Shown here: positions 54,801 to 64,000 of the stretch, piece by piece
How the letters are laid out: each line of letters begins with the position of its first letter
How positions within the stretch are numbered: the first letter of the stretch is position 1
Assembly: GCA_013365325.1 (NCBI GenBank)
Contig: JABVXV010000001.1
Coordinates: 744,001-808,000 of the forward strand
Reading direction: 5' to 3'
DNA length: 64,000 bases
Source: Dipetalonema caudispina
Lineage: Eukaryota; Nematoda; Chromadorea; Rhabditida; Onchocercidae
Notes under the pieces: generated by a model
What the model was told of the DNA's origin: nothing
Database searches by the model: none
Seen by the model: the letters and a program-made list of their open reading frames with translations, nothing else
Program-made: the position numbers and the translations under genes

Positions 54801-57592
54801 AAAGTAATCCCACCGATTCCTCCATTTTCGGCTAATCATCTTTTGATTGAACCGAAAATTGAATTACTAACCTCAGTTCGATCACCAGAATTGCCAATAC
54901 AAAAGGAAATAACATCTGTTTCGGAAACTATTACGGATTTGGAGCATGTTGAAAAGAAATGCGTTGAAGCTATGCCAGATATAAAAAACAGAAAAGAAAA
55001 GTTGGAAAAGAAAAAAAAGAAACCACGATATGATGCCGATTTAAGTTCAATATTCGCGGATCCAAAGTTGCGGGGATCGGAAAAGCTATTGGGAAGTGAT
55101 TCTGAAAAAGAATTACGCCAACCAAAAAAAGGCAAGAGTAAAATTTTGGTAGGTTCTTTTTTTTTTCTCCGGAAAACTTAACATTAGCTGAAAGTTTTCT
55201 TCAAAAGTTTTTTTATGCAAATAGTTCTAAGTTCTATCTCTTTGTTGCATCCTTATGCATAAGCATAAGGTTATCTTCACTTTATTGTAACATGAAAAAG
55301 CACGAAATTATGGTGATTTATACATGAGAATACGCTTATAGCAACGGAATGAAGTTTCGGGTTTTCGATTAACATACTTTAAATATTTTTTTTCTTAGGA
55401 TTTCGGCAACTTTCTGCGACTTTATGTGGAATCCTTATAAAAGACATTATTTTACAACAGCATAGCTGAGGAATTTGTTCTTAACATCTCAGAATAAGAA
55501 TAACCACTGACATTGAAACTGTGATGTGGATTTACTTCAAGAGATACAGCCAAATCATAAGACCGACTATTGAGGCCTTGGTGAAGTACAGAATTTCTTT
55601 GGTTAAGGGCCATACATTATAATATGAAAAATTGCATTTACTATAGAGTGGCAAAACTTATCATAGGGATCTTAGTAATTGAGAAATTTAAGTCTTAGTA
55701 AAAACTGGAGCAATAAAATTGAATAATTTCTTGTCATTTCAATGTTTTTATGGTTTTAATCTGTTCTGAAACATGCATTATGAAATTTCAGAACATGCAT
55801 AAATTAGATGAATCTGAATTTAAAAGATGTAAAAAGATTTATTTTCTTTGAAAATATCTTTCCTGCTGCCTTCATGCCGTCAATTTTGATTTAATCTTCA
55901 CATCCATATCAAATTAGCTGTTTGAAGAGCGGATATGAAGATTGAATTAATAAGCTAGGAGCCCTAATGAATTTTTTTTGTTGTTGATCGATAACAATGC
56001 ACTTCATTTTTCAGGTAATTTCTTCGGTGAAAAAAGCAATTTCAAAGACTATTGAGCGAGCCAAGATGCATCGTGATAAGCTTTTGGAGCAATTCAGTAA
56101 AGCTGTAGACAATATCGCACCAAAAAATCGGCCGAAAGTTTGGAATTATTTCAATTTTAATAAATACTGGTTTTTCCTTCAGAATTAAAGCACGAAAGTT
56201 TTATTTGCTAACGTAATGAGAGCCGGTTGGAACACGCTAAATCGCGTTCTTCATTTCCTTCCTTCTTAATACTGGAAATCTCTCATCAATTTTTAAGTTA
56301 CGTTTTGAGGACTATGTTCTGAAAGGAGAAATTGATTAGAAAATGAATTGATAGAGAGTGGCATAGTAATTTGAGGATGTCAAAGATTTTTCCAGTTTAA
56401 AATTTTGATTTTTTTTCAATAAAGTCTTTATTCCAGGCTTTTCGAATGGGTGAGAAAACAAATGTTGGCAAGGGGCGATGCGTGTTAAATTCCACTTGTA
56501 ATGTCTTGGCTAGTCTTGCACGAACTTTGGCGGGTATTACTCTTTTCCCTGCAATCGTTGGTCAAACAAATGCTGCTAAGGTTTTCTTTTTTTTAAAGTT
56601 CCGCCAAGTTTAAATACAGTTTGACTTTTGAACTCAAATATGTTAAATGAATTTGCAACAGAACCATCGCTAAAAAATGATCCCTATGTAAGTTAGTGCA
56701 ATCTTAATCTTTGCAAACGATGAAGAAAACATTGGTTCATTAAAATAGCAATTTTTATATTTTTAACTTCAACGAGTGTCATTAAACGTCTAAAAGTTGT
56801 TTTAGTACATCAATTCTCTGCTGGATCTCTCGACTTGTACCGGTCTACGTTTAGTTTGTGAAAAGTGTTGGTGGACCAGAGAATGCTGTCCAAAGGTTTC
56901 TTTCCCATTAATGGTTATCTTTAGACGGCTAAACTTATACTGTTACATGTTCAACTTGTTGCATTTTCTCATGTTTCTTAGTGCTAGTAACATTAAACGA
57001 AAGAAAAGCATAACTTTTGTGCTTTAAAATACGAAGACGATCGTTACAGTTATAGGAGAGATGTACTTTTCTCCCATGGCAACGACATTTTAATACAAAA
57101 CGGTTTTTGACTTCACATGGCTACAAAATGTTTGACTTATTTGAAGAACTCGGTTGGTCGATGCCTGGAAAGAAACGCAAAGGTATGGATCTTACAATCT
57201 GCTATTAAATATGTGGACTGGAAATTTTGAGGAGGATGGGAAGAAAAGGGACTTCATAAAACTGTGTAAGATATTAGAGGTGTTTGCGTCCGAATTTCAT
57301 GAAAGTGACTTCTTGAAGTAGTCGGTAAAGATTTTGAAGTTTTCAGGTGGTGACGGTAAATTGAAGTTCAAATTCGATCATCTGAGTCGTTCCACCAGTT
57401 CGGAAAAGGAAATGGTGCATGCTTTAGATCTGCATCTCACTGATTTTTTTCCATATTTGAATTCGAATTTCAAAAAGATATCAACGTTGTAAAGTATTCT
57501 TAATTTTGCAGCGTTCCCGACAGAACAAGAAAAAATCAATGGAACGTTACTCCAGGAAAAATGGTGTCCAAGGCCGCATACATGGAATATAA
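51844..57592 (+). CDS. CCPG1-like single-pass membrane protein with LIR motif, 704 aa
   Basis: Thirteen exons: 51844-51945, 52024-52231, 52944-53066, 53312-53373, 53807-54037, 54343-54465, 54516-55148, 56015-56137, 56437-56580, 56806-56895, 57056-57182, 57347-57414, 57512-57592. The sum is 2115 nt with agreeing phases. Residues 1-34 hold SSWSFVGEDDFDLLD: W22-S-F-V25 fits a LIR (Atg8/LGG-binding) core and FDLL follows in acidic context. Residues 35-90 are an extreme Asp/Glu tract containing DDTDDDISVVTEEDML. There is one transmembrane helix at about 126-145 (FMAIISAATIAIVMFCYAFG). The rest is a long polar region with a lysine run and SVKKAISKTIERAKMHRDKL, which resembles the amphipathic luminal repeats of vertebrate CCPG1. 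No signal peptide is seen, so a type II topology is expected (acidic part cytosolic, C-terminal part luminal). The order LIR, acidic FIR-like motif, TM, basic helical lumen matches the ER-phagy receptor CCPG1, recalled from memory and not aligned. Gene structure is well supported; function is inferred. Confidence 0.82.
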
Positions 57593-58737
57593 CGAAAAAA
57601 ATCTTTTTCGTTTTTCAGTAAGATTTGATAACTACCTCCTCCACCAGCAGCGACAGTACAATAGGGTTTTTCTGTTGCAAAACGATTATATAGATTTTTT
57701 TAATCTCTTTTATGGAAGTATTTTAATTCATCTTTTTGCTATGTCCTAGGTAGATCTTTTCAAGACTTAAACTAAAAAAAGCTTGGATAATTGAACCACT
57801 CGAAAGTTAAGGGGAATGATGGAATTATCAGTTGAAATATGGCCTGAAGTCCAGTTTCAGGATATTAAAGCACACTGGATGCCATTATGAACTTGTTTTG
57901 TAAATGTTTCATTGTAACTTTTGTGTGTATGAAATCGTTGCTCTCACTGTTTATTCTGTGTACAAAATCCATAACGACTTCTGTTCAATATTTTTGTGAA
58001 TTGCTTAAGCAATTTTCCTCGTCTTTGCTCTTTTCCGGTGGAGGGAGAACTGGGAGATTTTTTTTTTTTTTTTTTTTTTGGAGGCGATTGTAAAAGAGAA
58101 GCTTTTAATACGAAAACATGCATCTTGTAAAGTCTATTTACATCTAATATACATTTAAATTCAGTCAAGGATTTTCACTTCCATCTATTTGAGGATACAA
58201 CTATTTCCGAACATTTCATTGTCATTTTCTTATCGCTTGTCTATTTAACGTGCGCATTTATCTTTTCTATTGGAAAATATTCTTATAGATGTATATATCA
58301 ATAAAAAAGGATTTTAAATTTGAACTAACATGGAAAAAATAGCATAAGAATTAGACAAGCATGCAAATTAGTGTCGATTTTAACTCAAATCAGTTATTCT
58401 CAAGTATAAAAACCTTACTAATTTTCGAATACTTCCCACAATTTTATTTCTCTCTTCTCTCCTACTTCGTTATGACCTGGATTGGTTCCCCTTTAATTGA
58501 AAGGTTTCCTCGTACAAGGAGAAAAAATTATTGTGATTATACATGTATTAGTGAATGCAATAGTACCTTCTTTGAGAGGAATGTTGAATGATATAGTAAA
58601 TGGTCATTACTCAGGCGTAATTACTACCAAGTCGAGATTATGACTACAATAATTTTTAATATAGTTTTGGACTTGATCAAAAATATCGATACAGTAATTG
58701 CTAATTGCTGAATTCCTGAATACGTACATAATTACAG
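57593..58737. other. 3' flank of the CCPG1-like gene
   Basis: AT-rich with a T-run near 58058-58080. AATAAA at 58300-58305 is a candidate poly(A) signal for the upstream gene, about 700 bp after its stop codon. Confidence 0.4.
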
Positions 58738-58912
58738 ATTCCCGTCCTCAGATGCTTCCCGCATAGTACCGGAAGTACAGTACTCCGCTTCGTTTCAGGA
58801 GCCAATGCATTCGAAATTAATGGAGGGGGAGGAATCAGCAGAGATAGGATACCGACAGGTGCGGGGGTGTGTGAATGTGTTATCTTCTGCTTCCTCTTCC
58901 TCCTTCTCTTAG
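58738..58912 (+). CDS. Orphan terminal-exon-like open frame, unknown
   Basis: An acceptor (ATAATTACAG) at 58728-58737 is followed by 58 open codons in phase 2 ending at TAG. The peptide starts FPSSDASRIVPEVQYSASF, continues with QEPMHSKLMEGEESAEIGYR and ends in a serine run. It is clearly more GC-rich than its flanks. It could be an alternative 3' exon of the CCPG1-like gene, an exon of an unseen gene, or a promoter patch of the next gene. No donor of matching phase was found upstream. Confidence 0.22.
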
Positions 58913-59554
58913 CTTGATGTCCGTATCTATTTTGGATTCCTCTTATAAATTAGCATAATTCTTAGCTTATTTATAAGTATAATTAAGTAGTAAATTCATC
59001 ACACTACAGTATCCCTCAATCATCATACCTAGTTATCCATTAAGAAGTGTAGCACTGTTTATTTGCTATTAATTTCTATTAATTTATCTTTTTTAAATTT
59101 TAACTATATACACTTGAAATGACCCCCCTTTTTTTGTTTTACATATTAGATAGGAAGGAGATGTTTAATTTTTTGCTTGTTGGAAAATGATATTCACTGT
59201 ATCATTGGTGACCCACTCATTTAAATGTATTCAAATCTGACTTCTCGATTGAATGTTTAAATCTTTTCCTTTTTTTTTTTGGGTTACACAAATGTTTCCC
59301 GCTTTAGCGACGTGATTTGCGTGGATTCTTAAGTAGTTTTTTTGCTCACATTTTTGCTTGATTTTCTTTATAACTCTTTCAATTCTTTTAGTAGGTAGAA
59401 TGAATCATCATCGTTACTGAGAAGCAATTATTCAGTGCCGTTCTTTTTAGCGCAGCTGTTCGGTAATTGTCGTGAGATAGTGAAGGTATGAAAGAGTCAC
59501 ATAAGATGATCTGAAGTTTTGAAGAGAAGCTATACTTGCGGTAGTCCTAATTGA
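58913..59554. other. 5' flank of the F-box gene, no gene seen
   Basis: AT- and T-rich spacer between the GC-richer patch at 58.7-58.9 kb and the acceptor before the F-box gene start codon. Nothing else recognised. Confidence 0.4.
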
Positions 59555-59568
59555 TTGTCGTTTACAGA
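59555..59568 (+). promoter_or_regulatory. Probable spliced-leader trans-splice acceptor
   Basis: ATTGTCGTTTACAG is followed by one A and then the ATG of the F-box gene. The arrangement is the same as in the gene upstream. Confidence 0.5.
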
Positions 59569-62500
59569 ATGGATGCACTCACAGAATCACCGGGGCAATA
59601 TCGGCCATTATCGCGCAAATACGACACGATTGACAGGAAATACAAATTTTTCAAAGCGTAAATTTTGCTTTAACTACAAAAGACGATGAATGAAATCTAG
59701 ACCATAAGATTGGTTACCAGCGCACCACTCCGAAGTTCTTAATTTCAGAAGCAGCGCTGCCTGTTTGCAGATGCACTACCCACTGATAAAGGACGAAATG
59801 GAGAGAGACATCTGTCGAATAATTTCTTCATTATCCGGACCTTACGCGGATGATTTTCATCGCCAGGTATTTCCGGATTCTAAACATACAGATTAGTTCA
59901 ACTTTCGTTGTTGTAGTACCATAGTAGTGTGCGAAGGAAGAATAGCTTCCAGTCTTTTCAGATTTTAAAAGAAAGAAAAAACGACAATCGTCAAGCATTT
60001 GGAAACGAACAGGTATTTTTAATGCCAAACATATTTTTTGAAAAAGATGCAATAACAGATTTGTTCACTTTCCTTTACTGTCTTTAAGAAACTCTTCCAA
60101 GAAGTAAATGCCAATAGCTCATTCAGGAAATACTCACCACAATAAATGATTTGCCGGATGATATATTACTAATGATATTTGGGTACTGTCATCCGATCGA
60201 TCTAATTAACTGTTTTTCTTTGGTATCTCGCCGTTGGAATAATTTAGCAAATCATTCTACTGTCTTGAGCGAAGTTCGGGTTTTGGTCACTAACTATACG
60301 TTGGAACACAAAAGTGTAAAGGAGTTTTTCGCTAAGGTTAACGTTATTTGGTTCTATTCGATTTTTGACAGTTTATTTTATTTATAATTAAATAGTCAAA
60401 TTTTGATATCGTTCCTCCTCAAAATATGGCAAGCTTTACTTAAGTTGCTCGAATATGCTCGCACTTTTTGGACCTTATAAATTACCAATACCATCTCTTT
60501 TATGTTCGGCATATAAAGTGAGATCAAAAATTGTTCAAGCATCATTTTTTCAATTTAAATAGTTTCGAAACAGATTCAGGACAGAGCTCAGGTTTTTATA
60601 TCATCTGGAACATCCAGATGCTTGTTTTCTGATCTGTACGGAAGGAGAAACAGAGATAATGATCAAAAGCAACAATTAGGAAGAGATATGAAAGCTGATA
60701 GAAAATTGTTTTAAGAAGATTTATGGAAGTTAGCAGTCGTGGGCATGTTACATTCATGACATGATATAAAATTTCGAATTTTGAAAACCCCAACAGGAGG
60801 ACTTGAGTATGGGCAAGAGCTGGAATTAGATTTACTCTTCATTACATTTTCCTATGTTATCAGCATCTATGCTTTTGGAATTACGCTTGCGAAAATATTT
60901 TTCTTCTTAGAATTCGCACCATCTTCGCAAACTCTGCATCGATTGTACGGTGACATTACCTTCTACTCAAGTTAACGAATTATTCGATGTCTGTATGCCC
61001 AACGTCACCCATCTCGATATCAGTTCTTTTGATGGTTATCAATTTACTTTCCTCTAGGAACTTCTCAAATAACTTTTAAAATTATTTGTATAAAGCAGTA
61101 ACAGCTGTCGTGTGATGTAAAGTTTTTAAGCACCGTTTTATTCTTGTACACTTGGAAACGAGTACTCATTAGAGGAGTAACAACATTAAAGACGGAACCC
61201 ATATTAATTAAATCTTATAGTATTTAAAATGTTGGAATTCCAGTCAACAAGGCTTTTACAGAAATGAATGCTGCATTGTTGAAGAAATTATCCAAATGCT
61301 TTCCTAATATTGATACATTGCATATGGAAGGAGTCAAACGAGTATGACTTGTGCATAGTATTTGGAAAACAAACTTTAGATCTTTTTCAAACGTTAGCAT
61401 AAAAACTGAAAAATCACTTTGTTGTTTTTGTTGCATTCTCTCACTTTCATTAGAATTCTCTTATGCACTGCAAGCTTTGAAAAAGCTGCTGATTTATAAG
61501 AATTTCGATGATTTCAAATATCGGCATTGCAGTGCTCACCTCGTATTCAATGTTCGGAGGAGTGGAATCAAATGTTGAAGCTCTTATTTGAAGATGAGAA
61601 TACTTTCCCGAAAATGGAAAATTTTTTTGTTGGTGATATGAATGAATATTGTGATGGAGCTGACAAAAAATTGTTGGCTTGGAAACGGTCATTGAAAGTA
61701 TTACATATTGAAAATGGGGCAGCCAGAATTAAGTGAATTTTTTTCCAAAAATTGTAGTTGCCATTATTGATTTAGGAACAATCCGAATTTTTTTAAATAT
61801 TCCTCACAATAAAAACAACTTAAGCAATTCGCTTTGTCCCAAAAGTTTTGGACTATTCAAACTTTCCTTGAGAAGTCCAAGTATAATTCTTGATGTTTAG
61901 TGTTGAACGGAATTTTTGTTATGCTCTAATGTAGTCAGTAGAAAACTAGATCTAATTAGCTAAAAATAACGGTTTCTTCAATCGATTTGAAACAGTATAA
62001 TGCAACTCATAAGTGTTGTTATTAGCTTCTACGGAATCACAACTTCTCCATGGCGATTAACACTTACCGAACTCTATCTTGGATATTTCATCACGAATCA
62101 TGATTTTCGCTATATTGGTCTTTTGCACAATTTGAAACTTTTGTCTTTGGATATGTGTCTTTATACCGATGATGAGGATATTTTGCACTTGAAGGCAAGT
62201 GAATCTTTCGATAAAATTCAACTTAGGGAATCTGACTATGATATGGAAATAACAATAGTTGAAAGAATGAAAAAGTCAGGGCAGCAATGTTACGTGTTGA
62301 TTGGCAATGACTGTTCGGTATCATCCAATGGACAGCTGAATTAGCCACTGAATTTAGCGGCACGAGTCTTCAATCCCAGGAAGCACGAGTCTTCAAGAGT
62401 CTGGTGCTTAGCTTGTCTTTTGTGGAACTTTTGCCGCGACATAGAAGTGTATTACATTAATTTGCTGACCCGGTTCTAATGGTATAATTCAGCTCTTCCT

Positions 62501-63935
62501 TTTTCCTCTATTTCAGTCAGGGAATTTTGATAGAAGTTGCAGCGAAAGAGAAAGTGCTCCCTCAATTTTTTGTAATGTGTCACGTCTAAACGAGTTTAAT
62601 GCGAGAAAATTCATTAAGTGACTACCATCTGTTAGCAGATTTTGCTGCTGATGTCCTGCTTTTCAGAATTTATGCAATCTGGAGGAGTTTCGTTTAGCGT
62701 GTGGTGGTCAGTACTGCAATCTTACTTCAGAAGGAATGATTAACTTATTTACGTTGCCGGATAAAGAACCGGAAAAATCGTTCCCGTACAAACTTAGAAA
62801 TCTAGCCCTCACCGAATTTCAGATGTGCAATGCGGAACTTGTAAAGGTCATAGCCCAAAAGTATGTTATGTCGTCTTTTACTATTTGTTATTCAGGCAGT
62901 GTGAGCATATTGTTAGAATCGGAAAGAGGTCTTAAAGTGCTTTAATGAAATAGCTTGTAATGGTAACTGGGGAAAAAAACAAGCTGTTAAAATTGGTGTT
63001 ATTTGCTAATAAGAATATAAATAAGAGAATATATGATCATAATTCAAAAACTCTCAACTTATGTAATAAAGTGCCAAATTTAGTTGTCCAAAACTGCGGA
63101 CACTCAATCTGCAACGCAATGAGTTTATGGGTAACAATATCACTCAATTTGTTATTAAAAATTTCAAGTAATTCATTTGCCTTTTCTATTTCTTATCCAT
63201 TTTTGTATTTGCTACATATAAAATTGAAAATTACCATTTACTCATAATTATACTTATTTATGCCCTGGGCTTTTTCGATTCAAATTTCGTATGTTGAAGC
63301 GTGATATAGCTTTAATTTAAGAAAAAAAAGAAAAATCACTTGTTTTTTTGCTTAATAGACGAACGTTAGTGGCTTGTCTTTGGATATTGAGAACGGAATT
63401 TCTGCATTCAAAGCGATTACTGGTGTATGTCCACAGAACCCACTGTCATACAAGTAAAGTACTGAAAAGTTAAATGCTTTTTTAGAAGCACCAATACATT
63501 TTTTTAGTTTTGAATCGCTTTAGAGGGGAATATTGCCATCATTTATGCAATTATTCTTACGGTATTTTTTTTTCTTTTTTGAAGAACTTCATTTCAGTCA
63601 TTTGGTCTTGCTAGATTTGAGCAAAATCGGCGAGTTTTACGAAGATGAAGTTTGGGACAATCTGAGTGATGAGAGTCTGCCGAATTTACGATTTTTGAGA
63701 CTTCATGACAATAAGGTGCAGCTTTATTATTAACGGGAGTATTCTCTAGAAGTCTTATTATCCAATGAAATAAATGGATGAACTGAGCCACACTTCAGAA
63801 TTGTTGAGATTTCGAATTTGCGAATTTTTAATAAGTGATATTGAAATTGCTGTGCAGTAGCGGACACAAGATTACTTCCGTATTCGAAAACCAATGTCTA
63901 GAACTATCGAAAGCAGGAAAAAAGTGGTGAATTGA
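59569..63935 (+). CDS. F-box and leucine-rich-repeat protein, 486 aa
   Basis: Eleven exons: 59569-59657, 59749-59866, 60127-60336, 60911-61034, 61244-61341, 61533-61732, 62026-62194, 62667-62860, 63370-63422, 63585-63715, 63861-63935. The sum is 1461 nt and phases agree. After a short N-terminus (MDALTESPGQYRPLSRKYD) and a polar linker, residues 70-115 are an F-box: INDLPDDILLMIFGYCHPID followed by FSLVSRRWNNLANH. Degenerate LRRs follow, for example HHLRKLCIDCTV, NVTHLDISSFDG, LTELYLGYF, LHNLKLLSLDMC, NLCNLEEFRLACGG, SHLVLLDLSKIG and LPNLRFLRLHDNK. F-box/LRR proteins bind SKP1 and present substrates to SCF ubiquitin ligases, and the substrate here is unknown. Exon 7 could start at 61996 instead of 62026 (same frame). 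Exon 9 and the last exon are the least certain, and intron 7 uses a GC donor. Nematode F-box families expand fast, so no orthologue is proposed. Confidence 0.78.
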
Positions 63936-64000
63936 ATGTTTGTACTGCATTGCGTAAGTGCACTCATCATTCCAAAAGTAAACAAGCATAGATACGAGAA

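Noticed and set aside
1..64000. CRISPR arrays, rRNA genes or bacterial operon structure
   Set aside because: None seen. The spliced gene structures show that this is eukaryotic nuclear DNA.

Overview
The window looks like nuclear DNA of a parasitic nematode, most likely a spirurid or filarial species. The evidence is an AT-rich background (roughly two thirds A+T by eye), many-exon genes with introns of about 90 bp to several kb, TTTCAG-type 3' splice sites, trans-splice-like acceptors one base before two start codons, and a nematode-style Patched-related gene. Species cannot be fixed from the sequence. The gene models were built by hand by joining exons with compatible phases. All four main models close to an exact multiple of three with a stop.

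Layout. (1) 1.9-10.0 kb, minus strand: a CTD small phosphatase (SCPL-1/CTDSP type, 572 aa model) with a long serine-rich N-terminal exon and five catalytic-core exons. Two minus-strand exons at 18.5 and 24.2 kb join it in phase and may be 5' exons of a longer isoform. (2) 10-31 kb: mostly non-coding, AT-rich and rich in simple repeats. It holds a decayed minus-strand coding region (25.8-26.4 kb) and a possible two-exon plus-strand fragment (28.2-28.6 kb). (3) 31.3-39.8 kb, minus strand: a complete 19-exon Patched-related transporter-like protein (919 aa) with a sterol-sensing domain. (4) 39.8-51.8 kb: intergenic, with microsatellites and an 18-bp perfect palindrome carrying CRE-like half sites. 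(5) 51.8-57.6 kb, plus strand: a 13-exon, 704-aa single-pass membrane protein. Its acidic N-terminus, LIR-like WSFV motif, FIR-like acidic motifs and lysine-rich C-terminal part recall the vertebrate ER-phagy receptor CCPG1. (6) 59.6-63.9 kb, plus strand: an 11-exon F-box/leucine-rich-repeat protein (486 aa), probably the substrate adaptor of an SCF ubiquitin ligase.

The genes do not form one pathway. The two plus-strand genes at the right end are 2 kb apart in the same orientation and both have an acceptor one base upstream of ATG, which suggests spliced-leader trans-splicing. The most interesting item is the CCPG1-like protein. Two introns, one in the Patched-related gene and one in the F-box gene, appear to use GC-AG boundaries.
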